From Patiria miniata (Eukaryota; Echinodermata; Asteroidea; Valvatida; Asterinidae), in contig NW_024037058.1 in the NCBI RefSeq assembly GCF_015706575.1, positions 5,263,754 to 5,327,753 on the forward strand: 64,000 nt of DNA. The letters are read 5' to 3'. The position numbers and the translations under genes were made by a program. Shown here piece by piece: positions 1 through 12,500 of this stretch (position 1 is the first letter of the stretch; every line of letters starts with the position of its first letter). The notes under the pieces were generated by a model. That model was not told where the DNA came from. It saw only the letters and a list, made by a program, of their open reading frames with translations, and searched no databases.

Positions 1-270
1 TGAGTTCACACCAGGTAGAGGGTCCGTCAGCCAACCAACATACCGTGGGTTCAGGCGAGGTAGAGGGTCAGTCAGCCAACCAACATGCCGTGGGTTCAGG
101 CGAGGTAGAGGGTCAGTCAGCCAACCAACATGCCATGAGTTCACACCTGGTAGAGGGTCAGTCACCCAACCAACATGCCATGGGTTCAGGCGAGGTAGAG
201 GGTCAGTCAGCCAACCAACATGCCATGAGTTCACACCAGGTAGAGGGTCAGTCAGCCAACCAACATGCCT
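1..270 (+). repeat. Six 45-bp tandem units inside the TRIM propeller exon
   Basis: Units start near 1, 45, 90, 135, 180 and 225. Two alternating versions are seen, one with GAGTTCACACCAGG and one with GGGTTCAGGCGAGG, followed by a nearly constant part ending in CCAACCAACATGCC. The 45-bp length keeps the reading frame (15 residues per unit). The paralogues at 22.97, 35.22 and 63.30 kb carry a single unit, so this is an expansion private to this copy. More units may lie left of the window. Confidence 0.9.
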
Positions 271-724
271 TGCAGTGGATGACAGCAATCTAATAGCAGT
301 GGGTTATGAAGGCATGGATGATATATCTCTACACAACCCAGATGGATCCCTCATCAGGAGACTGCCTGCTCCGATGATCGATGATTATCTAACAATGTAC
401 AATCACTGCCTTCTCTACACAACACACCAAAACAAAAGGTTGGTATGTGTAGACTACTACGGTACCAGTGTATTCTCAGTAGACATGACCAGCAACATGC
501 ACGAGGAAGGGCACCCTACTGGTGTGTGCTGTGACAGTGATGGCAGCATCTATGTTGCTGTGGATAGACATCCAAAAGGCGATATTCTGCATTACAGTCC
601 TGATGGCAAGTACATTGGATGTGCGATCAAGGGATGTGGTTCTCCACGTGGCATCACATTCACATCAGGTGGTGATCTGGTAGTGGCTGCAGATGAGTCT
701 GTAAAGGTCTATCACCGAGTGTAA
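2..724 (+). CDS. TRIM-like protein, 3' part (propeller region), 5' end outside window
   Basis: This is the C-terminal end of a TRIM-family protein, a presumed RING E3 ubiquitin ligase whose propeller would bind substrate. The frame is open from base 2 to the TAA at 722-724, with no start inside the window. From base 275 the protein matches the other paralogues here (LIAVGYEG, SLHNPDGSLIRRLPAP, GVCCDSDGSIYVAV, GDLVVAA, VYHRV at the end). Upstream of that, the paralogues have one segment of the type FTPGRGSDSQPTC, whereas this copy has six in-frame 15-residue units of it. The RING, B-boxes and coiled coil must lie left of the window. The ATG-initiated reading at 45-293 is a different frame of the same repeats and is not the gene. 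Expansion here may alter or abolish the propeller fold; that is inference. Confidence 0.8.
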   Translation, partial: EFTPGRGSVSQPTYRGFRRGRGSVSQPTCRGFRRGRGSVSQPTCHEFTPGRGSVTQPTCHGFRRGRGSVSQPTCHEFTPGRGSVSQPTCLAVDDSNLIAVGYEGMDDISLHNPDGSLIRRLPAPMIDDYLTMYNHCLLYTTHQNKRLVCVDYYGTSVFSVDMTSNMHEEGHPTGVCCDSDGSIYVAVDRHPKGDILHYSPDGKYIGCAIKGCGSPRGITFTSGGDLVVAADESVKVYHRV

Positions 725-3700
725 GGACAGATTAATTAAACTGGGCTATCCAGCGTATCCACCAACCACTAATTCCATCAGGCATTGAGCATTGTTATCA
801 CTGAAAAAGAACTTGAAAGTTCATTCCCTCGAATAACATTCTACGCACAGGGTTCGAAATTAGGGGTAGCCCGCAAGCCAAATGCTAGTCAAAACAGCGG
901 CAGACTAGTCAAACTAGTCCTTGAGAAGCCCAGCTTGCGAGTCAAAAATTTATTGGGATACGGCAAAGATGAATGATGCAAAGAAATATATCATTAAATT
1001 CAGAAAGCAAACCTGTATCAATCTTCGTTAAATCAGTAGATCTGTATTAAAAACACTGACAAAATTGCCTCAGAATAGATGAGAAATGCGTTGGAGAGGG
1101 AAATTCAAGTCTGTTTTACATTGGGTACTTGGATGAGAATGAAAATGATAACAACGCGAAGATTTACCAACCTACATCAGATGGATTCTAGACTTATTCA
1201 GGCTCATTTGGATCAGATTTTAATACAGTTCTTATATTACAATCATTTTAGATTTGTTTGTAAATTAACCGTCCCAAAAGGCATTTTATTGTCTCCTATG
1301 TAAGTTTCAGTTTTTATCCAATGACTGCCACAATATTATTTCATAAATTTTCGTACTTCAACGAGTGATCGAGTTCCACGAGTCCACATGGAAGATTTCA
1401 GAGTTCAATTTTTGGCACGATATTTCTCTTTCACGTCATTCAATTTTTCAGGTTCCATAAAATATTGAGGGAGATTTTCTTAAGAAATCAATGTACCGAA
1501 ACTAATTTCAAATACTCTGGCTTTTACACGTTAATTTTCCTTTTCGAGGGGCCCTGAAGCGCCACCAGACTCTATACAGGTTTTACATGTATGCACATTG
1601 TTGTTTATGAGACACTTTATAAAAGAAAACACATGCAGGGGAGTAAAAATGTCCGTGGGCTAGTTAAGAGTCTGTTTCAGTAGCCCGGCTGGCTAGTGAA
1701 ACAAAAAGTAAGGGTCGAACCCTGTACACATACTGTATATTTGGTTTATTTCTAAGGTCTTTGGTCTCTGTATGTGTTGACTTTAATACCTCAACCACTT
1801 CCCCTTTGGAAAACCTTGGACTTTTAACACTCAACCCACTTCATATAAAATCCTAGATCTGGTAGTTCAATAATGAGAGCAAAGGAATGGCCCTTCACAT
1901 TGTTAGCAAATAGGGCAGTGCACATTTTCAAAGTATTACAAACGAGAGGGAAGGTATTACCATGAGAGGGCAATTCAATTTTCTCAGATTCATCTCAGCA
2001 AATGCAAAGTCAATGCATGATGTGCTTTCCGAGTATGAGATATAACCCTACTTCTGCAAGAAATGTGAACATTTCCTTACATTTTGTTATCCAATTTTCA
2101 ATTATTGGGAAAATTGGTGAGTTTAAATCAACGCAACTGTTTTTTGAATGAGAAAGATTTTGTACCTCTGTGTACACGAGTTAATTAAAAGTAGATACTC
2201 ACAAGCAACTGGATGAAATATTTTGAACTAAAGCGAAAATAGATTATCATATGGAATCCATTGATTGTCTCTTTCACAGTGCTTTCTGAGTGCCTTATCA
2301 AATTAATATTAGTTTAATTACATTTACAACCAAGTTGAAATGAAAACCTTGTGCATTCTACTGCAATGATACATGGATGTTTGTAAATGTGGTTAGTATG
2401 ATGGATGTACATTTGAAAACTGAAATCTTGTTTGTTTGCTTTTCTTAAAAGGAGTTTTTAAATACTGCATTAGAAGATGCATTTGGAACATTTTGTAAAT
2501 TTGGGGTTCAATTTTTCTTGTTCCTATCAGTCTGGCATCCATGATTTTGAAATAGAAGATACTATGCACTTGTTTATGTGTGTACTCTTCCTCCAAGAAT
2601 GCTTCTGTGAATCAAATGACCTACCCAACAAATATTAATTAGTTTGAAGTCATTTTTAGTACCACTTGAATGGCAAACGATAAATTTCGGAGATTGCAGG
2701 GACAGGAAAAATGTCTGACTTTGGACCCTAAATGTATAGAATGACCTACTTGTGAGAGGTTCCGTATCATTACAATAATAGTTTAGTTTATTCCATAAAT
2801 GATTGAGGCTTTTTGCTTCTTTGAATAAGTATTGGCTTGCTACATGCTGATAGACCAAGTAGTCTGAATGAAGCAATGAGCATTTGCTTTAATTAGAGAA
2901 TATCTCTCCAAGAGAACGCAGCTTCCATGACAACAATGGCATTTCAGCAAAGATCCAAAGTCTGTTATTTTACTAATCAGCATTTCACATACATTTCAGC
3001 TGCATTTTCCACTGGGAATGCGTGACCCTTAGTGTTATTTGCATACATAATGAGGGCTGCCTATTTTACATGCGACTCAAAAATATGTCTTTGTATTTTA
3101 TCATTTATAGACCACTTAATTTGGAAGCCGTTGTTATTGTATCACTAGTTAGTTCATTCACTGTATATTTTGTCGAAATTTTTAAAAACGTTTTCTGAAA
3201 ACATAGCTCAACAGTGATTTCATGAAACAACCATCTTTTCTCAAATGTTGTTTGCTTACATTTAGGGCCATTTTGTCTTCAACAAAAACATAATTTCAGA
3301 TGTTTCCCCAACATTTATACTTGTACATATTGGAAGAGAGGATTATCAAGTAATCAGATTTGTGAACACATTTTCTCTTGATTTTTTTATCTCCTGATTG
3401 ACCGCTTTATGCTCTCAAAATATATTGAGTATGTAACTATGATCTTAGAAAACTAGTCAGGTTTGTTGATATCTAGTACCACGTATTGCGAGCAAAAAAG
3501 AAACCCACTAAAACAATACTGTTTAGTCGGCTTTTAAAAGTGCTCATTTTTATCAAAACCAAAAAATGTAGCCAAAAGAAATCTATTGCATGTTAAAGAT
3601 TGCCTCGTGGGGTTTCACGTTAAGTATTTTATTGCCAGTGAAAACTTCAAATGTCATGAACAAGCCAAACTCAGAATTTTTTTGGTACCTTAGCAACCGC

Positions 3701-4002
3701 TTGTGACAAGGGAAAAACCACCACTTGGAATTTTCTACCCGAAATGAATTTCTAACAATAGCATTTGTAGGGCATGCTTAATACAAACAAAATGTTTAAA
3801 GTAAAGATTTCTTTACATTACGCATGTCAAACAGTTAACAAGACACCTGACATCTAACAAGAGGAAGCCCCTGGATGCCAGGGCCGACATAGTATGGTTG
3901 CTGAGGGCGCAGTCAAGTTCCCACTGCAACTATAGATAAATCATGAATATCACACACTCTATGGGAGTGAAACATATGTGATCTGGAACTTTCTCAAGGT
4001 AC
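725..4002. other. Non-coding spacer, partly duplicated at 35.7-38.9 kb
   Basis: I see no convincing gene. The stretch from about 1731 (TATTTGGTTTATTTCTAAGG) to about 2985 is paralogous to 35836-36033 plus 37878-38930, and its first part also to 63909-64000. Bases 2990-3980 have no counterpart in the second copy, where the flanks are joined directly, so that copy has lost, or this one gained, about 1 kb. The open frames at 2393-2876 (minus) read as intergenic DNA. Confidence 0.55.
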
Positions 4003-4155
4003 CAGCAGCGATACTAGGGTTAAGCTTCTAGGGGGCACCTGGGGGTTCACCAATTTTTGGGGGGGCACTGAAGGTAACTAGTTTGTTGTTTGCAATTCAA
4101 GATTTCAATGGGGGGGGGGGGAGGGAGAGACACATGCCCCATAGTTACACCTTTA
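4003..4155. mobile_element. hAT-type MITE (older copy), 153 bp
   Basis: The left end reads CAGCAGCGATACTAGGG and the reverse complement of the right end starts AAAGGTGTAACTATGGG, imperfect inverted ends of the common CAGTGGCGTAACTAG type. The flanks are CAAGGTAC on the left and AAAGGTAC on the right, an eroded 8-bp target duplication as made by hAT transposases. The paralogous copy at 38940-39725 keeps a perfect AAAGGTAC duplication, which supports both the boundaries and an insertion before the segmental duplication. No coding capacity. Confidence 0.7.
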
Positions 4156-4163
4156 AAAGGTAC

Positions 4164-5002
4164 ACAGAAATATGGAATTCAAACATCATATCAGGTTTAA
4201 CAGTCCCTTACATATTTACAATTAAAACTAGTTACGAACCAATAAAGGTTTGAATGGTATCAACCCCACTTAATTGCCTAATGTTGCAGTCCACTCTTTT
4301 CTTAATAAATTGAAATGCAAAATGGTTTAGTAGGAATGAAGCCTTAACACTAGTCTGAGTATCACCCATTGTATCACCCTCTCTGTTTCTGGCCCAACGT
4401 CTGATATATCTAAGCATGCAAATGTATGCGACCCCGTGCGCCAGCCAATTGGAGTTGACATGACATCATTTCATTCTCAAATCTGGACCTAGCTGTTCAT
4501 TGGTCAATTTTGATGCCATATTTTTGTAATACAGCAACGGACATAGAGATCCAATAAAACCCGACATTGGGTTTTTATACTGTTAACATGCACAAGTGGG
4601 CATTCACATTACGCGGTTTATTTCAAATATTATGTGATAATCATTCGAAGTCACAGAACGTTTTGACAAAGGCTGTTTTTTTTTAACACAATTTATAACA
4701 TAAAAGTATAGTCGTGTTATTAGATGTACATGACAAAACCAAAGACCCGATATAGAAGGTACCCACTGATGAATGGTCAGAATCTCGAGGTCAAGATGCA
4801 GTCTTGTTTTGCATAATAATCACCAAATCTCTCTTGCTGTGCAAGGAGATATTACATAAACTACCTTAGCACCTATTAATCCTACAATTTAGAACAATTC
4901 ACAATGCAGTGTGAGTGTGCCGACAGGTGTTTGCCTCAAGAGGCCACTTTCCAACTTAACAGTCTTTTGAAAAGTATACTAACTTCTACAAAATGAACTT
5001 AC
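4164..5002. other. Non-coding spacer, paralogous to 39734-40600
   Basis: It starts TACACAGAAATATGGAATTC like the other copy and stays alignable through the CAGTGTGAGTGTGCC segment near 4905, matching 40540. No gene is visible; the minus open frame at 4232-4417 is not conserved as protein in the other copy (39767-40033 reads differently). It leads into the minus-strand exon at 5003-5099. Confidence 0.5.
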
Positions 5003-5099
5003 CTGTACATGGAAGTACATTGGGGAATCTGTTCTTGTTTTTGCAGACAGGTTTCTTGGCTTCCTCACAGTTGACTGCCACTGACATTTCATTTAGCAC
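5003..5099 (-). CDS. Tyrosine-phosphatase-like exon, copy 1
   Basis: A 97-bp minus-strand exon candidate. It is preceded by an acceptor (AAACTTCAG) at 5100-5102 and followed by a GTAAGT donor at 5002-4997. It reads VLNEMSVAVNCEEAKKPVC then KNKNRFPNVLPC. The K-N-R-(F/Y)-x-N-(V/I)-L-P pattern is the signature at the start of protein tyrosine phosphatase domains (compare the NKxKNRYxxILPYD stretch of receptor types). The same exon with both splice sites recurs at 16092-16188, 29403-29499 and 41734-41830. I could not find the next PTP exon (HSRV, YINAS) in the window, so these may be orphan exons carried by the segmental duplications. The assignment rests on a short motif. Confidence 0.45.
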
Positions 5100-7554
5100 C
5101 TGAAGTTTAAAGTAAACAAATTGACAACACATGTTACAATACTTTTCTCTTCCTAGCTCTGACTTCAATTACAATTAGCAATTGTTGACTAATGTGATGT
5201 GGGATCAGTGGTGTATCCAGAAGGGAGGGGGCAGGGGAGGGGATGGGGGGGGGCACCTTGTCCCCTGCCCCCTGCAGCTTTTTTGAAAGATATTTTTTCA
5301 GTAACTATTTCCATAAATGGTTAGAGAGTTCTGACACACACAAAAAAACCAAGCTCCTAAACCATTACAATGAGCCGTGAAAATTGGCATATATTTTCCA
5401 GTATGCATAATAATGGTCAGTTTTGAAGAGCGCCCCCCATTTGGAAAATGAGTACCAGCCCGACCCCCCCCCCCCCCTTTTGGATTTTACGGAAGCCAAG
5501 TGTTTGGGGATGTCTGCGTGCGGTTGCCCACTGACATCAAAAGCTGGATAGGCCACTGTGTGGGATAGGACGTTTTTAACGCCCAAGGGCTGCATTTTGC
5601 CTTGGGTGCTATGTACATGTATGGCCAACACATTACACACTGGGGCACAGGCTGCATTTTGCAGTCCATGTGCAGTACACGCATCACCCATAATGAACTC
5701 ACTTTCGATGAGAGAAACCTTTAAAAGGATTATTTACATGTTTTTGTTTACTTTGCAAGGTCGACACCAAAAGAAACAACGCTTCTTTGGGAAAATCTGT
5801 TACTTTAAAACATTTTTTTAAACTTAAAACTAAAGTCATCACAAATATCTTATACTGCGATCCCATATCAAATGTCTGAATTGCAATTATTCATGCACTG
5901 TTTACAGTCTTCAAATAATCATGAAAATTCCTTTAGAAATGTGAAAATGAGTATCACGTGTATAAGATACCATACAATGTTGTAATTGGGTTTAAAGATT
6001 TCCAAATGGGACTGACAGGAATAACTAACTTGTAATGTTCTATGTTGTACTGTAATCTAGTGAGTGTCATGCAAAGATTTTTGCAAATTTTATATTCCCT
6101 TCATACAGATGTACAAACATGTACAGGTAGGCCTATAGTTCAACATATTACATGTGTGTTAAATTCATATTTCCGCTCCAGTGTAACACAGTGACTGGAA
6201 CAGGCCCTTGCTAAATCTATTGTTACCAGAAACTGGGCCTTTGGAAGGCTTCAAAAAACAACAATACCTGTTGACTAGGCAACACGACAACAACTGTGAC
6301 CTGTGATCCATTGCAGTCTGGTGTATTTATAAAATTGGGAATTTACAGGCAGTGAGCAATGCCACACCCTACAGACATTCAAGTCAATCCAGAGAGTGAG
6401 AATCTACCAAACAGTCCACCAGTTTCTTCATCAAACAGCCAAATTGATTGCAGAAATAACTTCTGACATCATTCAGGTATGTTTAGTTGAGAATAAGCTT
6501 GACAAATGTAACCACAATAGGCATAGGGATCTGTGCAGACATTAGACTACCAACTTCAGTTTCCTTCTCTGATGCACCATGATCAGTGTGTTTAACCAGT
6601 CTGAAGAAGGTCATGACTTCACCAAATGGGGAAAAATGAGTTAATGCATTCTATCAACTATCATTGGACTAGACGTTTTTGGGTGTTTTTTTTTTTCATG
6701 TATTAGAAAAGCTACACTTTCATTAAGGCCACACTCTTTTTCTTTTCTGCTGACTTTTTTATTTTGTATGCCAAATTGAAAAAGATCAAATTGAAATGTT
6801 TAGCCACTTTTTAATTTTATATTTTCTCCGTGCTTGTGATTATTGCAGTGGCAGTGTTGGAACAAATAAAAGCATGAAATTTACCGTATCACAACACAGC
6901 CAGAGAAGTGTCAGTTTCTCTGGCCATACATCGCCTGGGTTTTGTTGAGATACGGCAAACGCATGGGCAATGCCCATGGCTGGCAATATGGTACAAAACT
7001 TTGTTTACACGAATGTTTACGTGAATGCAACTTCATAAAAAGTATAAAAATACTTTGGTGAAGGGCAAGACCAAATATTGAATATTGAAAAAGTATATTG
7101 ACTGAATGGTTAGTGGCAGCGCGCTTGTGCCTTGGTGTAGAGCATATTGTGCATTCAGCCTGCTCATGACCTGGCAACTTTTGCCTAATTTTTCCTCTTT
7201 ATTTTTTATACTTCATTTTTTTAATATGAGAAAGGTACACCATGCAATAATAAACTTTTTCTTCATAAACATTTGTGCCTTTGGAGGATTTTTTTGGGGG
7301 AAAATAATATCAAATTTCAGTGCCTTTAGATTTTGCTTTTTTTGTTTACAGGTGCACCCATTTATGTTTTAGAAATCGAACAGTGTGTCCGTAAAACAAA
7401 ATGTACACTAAAAAAAGAAAAAAGAAAAGAATCAGACCCATTTGACCAAACCACAGAAGAACTAATGATTCATGATTTAAGATGCAGGTCACCTTGTTCT
7501 TCTAATTAACAGGTCCAAGAATATTAACAATACATGCTGAACTGAAGGACCAAG
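5100..7554. other. Unique non-coding spacer upstream of the second TRIM gene
   Basis: Apart from the repeat at 5386-5515, I see no feature or paralogue in the window. Poly-G (5245-5255) and poly-C (5464-5478) tracts sit in element-like DNA; 5208 begins CAGTGGTGTATCCAG, a typical left end of a hAT-like MITE, but I found no matching right end. TTCTAATTAACAG ending at 7512 is a plausible splice acceptor feeding the TRIM start at 7555. Confidence 0.4.
5386..5515 (-). repeat. Dispersed repeat, copy 1 of 3
   Basis: Read on the minus strand, it runs from ACTTGGCTTCCGTAAAAT through a long poly-G tract to GCGCTCTTCAAAACTGACC and ATTATTATGCATAC. The same order is found on the plus strand at 55686-55803 and, shorter, at 56058-56140. 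It is a non-coding dispersed repeat of unknown class; poly-G length differs among the copies. Confidence 0.6.
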
Positions 7555-9593
7555 ATGGCATCTAATGTTACAGCTCAATCAGTGTTGGAGAAGATTAATG
7601 TGGATCATCTGGAATGCTCCATCTGCACCAACCGTTTCAGGCAGCCCAAACTGCTGGACTGTTTGCACACTTTTTGCCTGCAATGCCTCCAAGAGCTCAG
7701 ACAGAGCCAAGATCCTAGTGGTACAAAGCTGACATGTCCTCTGTGCAGACGTGAAACCATGTTGGAAGGATCTGGGGTTGCTGATCTCCCTAATAACTTT
7801 GCATTCAGTGCCCTGGTGGAAGAAGTTACAATGCAGGAAAAGCTACTGGAAGGTCAAGGGTCAGAGATCAAATGTCAAAACTGTGATGAGGAGAATCAGG
7901 CTATTTCAAGATGCATGGACTGTAATCATTTCCTCTGTAAAGAATGTCAAAAAGCTCATAAACGTATGACTGTCATGAAATCTCATAACATTTACACACT
8001 GGCTCAACTTCGATCAGGAGAGATTGTCTACAAGAGTAAACTTAGAGAAGAAGTTCCCAAATGTGGCAAGCATCCAGATCAGAATCTCAATGTCTACTGC
8101 AATTCATGTGAGCAAGTCATATGTACAACGTGCTCTTTACTTAATCATGCAAAACACTCACTCACTGGATTACCTGAGGCAGTAGAGAAATGTAAGAAGA
8201 AGGTCACAGAAATGGTCCAAAAATGTGAGAGCAGAAAAACAGAAATGAGCACCACCTTAGAAGAGACGTGCAAATCTGAAAAGAGCTGGACATCATGTTT
8301 GCCAACACTCAAAAGAAAGTCTCCAAAAAGGCTAAACAGGAGATTACAAAGCTCCAACAGGAAGTTGCAAAGATACAAAAGGAGATTGTAAAGATCCAAA
8401 ATGAAGAACAGAAGTTGATGAACGAGATGGACAGGATTCATCAAGACAGAGTCAGAACATTAGAAGTTACTCAAGCTAACAGCAGGAAAGAGGTGACACA
8501 TACAGAGCACAAGCTGGAGGACGTCAAACAACTCATGAATCAAGCAAGTTGCTATGAGATTCTCGAACTTCAGCAGAAGCTCTTGCATAACCTCAGTGAA
8601 CTGACAGGGAAACAGCCACAGCAAGTTCCTGACAAGTTGACCTTCATGGACTTTGAAGAAGGTGAGAGGTCACTTGGGAGACTCATTCTGAAAGAAGAGC
8701 CAAGACCTAGAAGATCATGCATGAAATATAAACGGGAATTGAAGACTGAAGAACAGTCAAGGGGTGCTGCAAAGCAATCACCAAGACCTGGAAGATCATA
8801 TGTGATCGAGAAATGGGAACTAAAGACTGAAGTCAAGAACTTTGGATTAAAACTTACATTTATATCACTTGTTGCAGCACTCTCTAACAATCAAATACTT
8901 GTATTAGACAATTTGGTGAATGCATTACTCACACTGTCACTGACCAATAGTCAACGTGCAACATCTCCTATCCCACAAAGGCTACAAATCAATGGCCTCA
9001 CTAATGTTAGGTGTATTGCAGTGAGCAAGGATAAGCTCCTTGTCGTAGATGGTCCAAAAGTCAAGGTCTTCAACAAGCAACATCAGCTCCTCAACCAGTT
9101 CACACCAAGCAGATGGTCAAAAAGCCAACAAACTTGCCTTGCAGTGGACGAGAACACTCTGATAGCAGTGGGTTATGATGGCAAGAATGAGATATTTCTA
9201 CACAACCCAGATGGATCCCTCACCAGGAGACTGCCAGCTCCATTCATTGGATGTTATCTGACAATGCACAATCACCGCCTTATCTACACAACAGACGTGA
9301 CCAAAAGGTTGGTATGTGTAGACTACTATGGTGCCAGTGTATTCTCAGTAGACATGACCAGCAACATGCAGAGGGATGGGTTGCCCTCTGGTGTGTGCTG
9401 TGACAGTAATGGCAGCATCTATGTTGCTGTGTATGGACATCCAACAGGTGAGATTCTGCACTACAATCCTAATGGCAAGTACATTGGATGTGTGATCAAG
9501 GGATGTGATTCTCCACGGGGCATCACATTCACATTGGATGGTGATCTGGTTGTGGCTGCCGAAAAGTCTGTAAAAATCTATCACCGAGTGTGA
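7555..9593 (+). pseudogene. TRIM-like RING/B-box/coiled-coil/propeller gene with one frame break
   Basis: A full-length paralogue of the intact gene at 33685. The first part (7555-8391) encodes the RING (CSIC, CLHTFCLQC, CPLCR), B-box 1 (CQNCDEEN, CMDC, CKEC) and B-box 2 (CGKHPD, CNSCEQVICTTC). The second part (in frame with 8295-9593) gives the coiled coil and the propeller, ending VKIYHRV. Against the intact copy, one base is missing near 8277, in the stretch AAATCTGAAAAGAGCTGG, shifting the frame at the start of the coiled coil. If real, the product stops shortly after the B-boxes; a sequencing error is possible because everything downstream stays open. A linker segment near 8700-8790 is longer than in the paralogues (a repeated PRPRRS/PRPGRS motif). 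Its upstream DNA differs from that of the other copies. Confidence 0.75.
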
Positions 9594-12500
9594 GGACTAT
9601 ATGATTATACCGCTGGACTATATGATTATTCCCTTCGAAAACAAACAAAAAACCAAACACATGAACGTTTTTTTCAAAACAACTCTCAGCAGTCATACAA
9701 AATATTTGATGCTGATTTTCACATCATAAATAGAACTCTACTCTGGGGAAATAGGCAGCGCCTAAACATTCGTGAAAGCAAATGGGATAATCTGTTTTGT
9801 CTAAGTACAACACAACATTATATAGGCGTGGGGGAAAAGAGAAAAGGGATGAAAAAATAAGTTAAATGAAAAGGAAAAAGAAAAGAGACTAGAAGTTGAA
9901 ATGAAACTGCACTTTGAATAGGTATATTTCAGACTGGAAACTGTTGGAAATGGCCCTAAAACGCCGCTATATGTACATATGAGTGTTTTTGACCAGTGCC
10001 CCCCAAGCGTCAAATGGTGTAACGTGCCCCCCTCCCTGTTAATTTTACATGGGCATTTGTTTTTTAATTTTGCCCCCTACCCCAAACAAATTCATTTCTT
10101 TGCCCTTCACTTGTCCCCCCCCCCCCCCCCCGTTAGTCTGGTGCCGCTACTGTCTACATGTACAATGTATGTACAAGTTAAAGTTGAACATAATTTCATA
10201 TTTTTAAATTTAAATAATCTCCTGAAAATAACTGAAAGAAAAATAACACACTTTTGTCCCGCAATAATCACTTGGAAAGTATAACAACAAGAAGGCAATC
10301 AACACATAATATTCTCAGAAACTCAGCAAACACAAAATCAACTAGAGATTTGCGTTTGAGTTACAAATGTAGAGTGATCGGGATGCAAATATTATGTTGT
10401 ACTTGCCCACTTAAGTTGTGAATATTAATTGTCAGAATAGAAAAAAAATCAAGTATTTTTCCAGTGGAACCATTTGTTTAAACTTGAACAACAAAAAACA
10501 TCCTTTCCGTTTTTAAACATTGTCAGTATACAATATATTTACACGACAGATACACGTACACATTACTATCAGTTTGATTGAAAATGTGCAAACTCAATAT
10601 TGATTTGGTTAATACATGACAAACGTTAATGCAGTGAAAAGAACTTCTGAAAATACTGAAATTATAACAAATATTTAAGTGTATATATTAATGAAAAATT
10701 AAAACCTTCTGGTTTGATGTCGTCACAGTATTTGGAAGACCGAGGTCAACATTGTACTAGATACCATTATTTGTGCTGTGAAATATTAACATATTCATTG
10801 GACATGGATCAAATGATGGATTTGAGTTTAATAGTAAGAAAACTTATCATTTTCAAATTCTCCTTACAATAACTTCGAGTCCGATGATGTCACGATTCTG
10901 AAGCCTCACAAAGTTCTTTGCGGTTATAAAAAGAATATCTCTTGGTAGTTTTGTGAATTGTGAAGAATGGTTTTTAAATTGAAAATTTTTATCTATCGTT
11001 GACGTACCGCTAGAGGGGGCCCTTTCAGGTAATAGCGTCATTATGCAAATGTTTTTGCTTGTCATTCTTCACTAACTATTAGGATAATATAATTATATGA
11101 CTGTAGTAAAATGCTTCCGTTTTCAAGTTATCTTCTCATTGCATTTCCAGTAACACAGGAAATTAAGGTCAAATTGGCTTTACGCCTGGGAAACAAAAAT
11201 ATTGCCTGAAGCAACATTGGAAAAAAAACGTTTGAGCTTAAATCGCTTGTAATTTGATACCTGATGACATCATGATGACATCACAAAATCTTTCAGATCT
11301 GTAGACCAAGGTTCAAGTTCCTACCAGCTTTTATTGTCATCCCGTGAATCGTTTGGAAGAAATAAGGTTCGTTTGGATTGTGAGGCTCCTGTTTGTATTT
11401 AAATTCTCCTAACTTAGACCTTCCGGAAGACCAGGAAGTAAAGGTCAAGTGACTTGAAGTACCAAAAATGTTTATTAATGAATGGTCTATCTGACTACAA
11501 AATATGAACATGATCCATTATTTAGTTAAAGAGTTAGAGGTGAAAGAACACGGCCATTTTTAAAAAAATGAAAATTGCTTGTAGTTTGACACCTGATGAC
11601 GTCATCAGACAACAGAGTAATATATTGCACCACTTGGGGATCGTGGTCGATATATGTTCAAAGTTACAAGTTCATATATAAACCGTTTAGGACAAAACCT
11701 GCGGAGAATTATTGTAGGGGAAAAAAGAAGAAGAAACAAACAAAGAAAGATTAATATGTAAAATTTTAAAACAGTAATCGGGTCATACACAATCACCCAA
11801 TGAAAGATGTGTGTTTCCAAGTGTGAGATGTACATGTAACCATGCTGGCTCTCTGAAAAATCAACATATTCTTACATTTGTAAAACTTAATTTTCAATTA
11901 ATAGGAAAAGTGTTCATAGTTTTAGTATAAAATGGAAATGAATGCAAATAACATTTTTAATCAGAAAAGTTTTGAAGCTTCATTATAACAAAACTTAATA
12001 TTTAAAAGCAACTGGATAAAACATACATGTAAAGGTCAACTTTTAACAAAGATACAGTTTTACGGTAAATCATATATGATCCCATAATTGTTTCTTCACA
12101 GTGATTTATGAATGCCGCATCAAATTATTATCGTTTCTTTAAATAAACGTCTCAGTTCAAAATAAAAACCTTGGGGTTTTTAACGCAATTTGCATACACC
12201 TTTTAGTATTCACAGATGTATGTACGTGTAGAAGTAGTAAGTAATATGGTTGTCTATTTGTAAAATTGCAATCACCTTTTTTGCCTTTCTTCAATGTGAA
12301 TCAATGATATCACAATAGAAGATGCATTTGGAACAATCTATTAATTTAGGGTCCATTTTTTCCTGTCCCTTTATATCTACTTTATGAGTGAATTCTTCCT
12401 CCAAGAGTGCTTATTCGAATCATACAGCCTATTCAACAACAACAAAAATTAGTTGGAATACTTGCAACTTGCAAGTCATTTCGGATGTCACAGGAATGGC

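Noticed and set aside
1-270. Regular repeats resembling a CRISPR-like array
   Set aside because: There are no unique spacers; the units are contiguous and coding.
45-293. 82-codon ATG-started frame over the 45-bp repeats
   Set aside because: It is out of phase with the TRIM propeller frame, which is itself open across the whole repeat.
5208-5480. Complete hAT-like MITE starting CAGTGGTGTATCCAG
   Set aside because: No matching right end or target duplication could be found.
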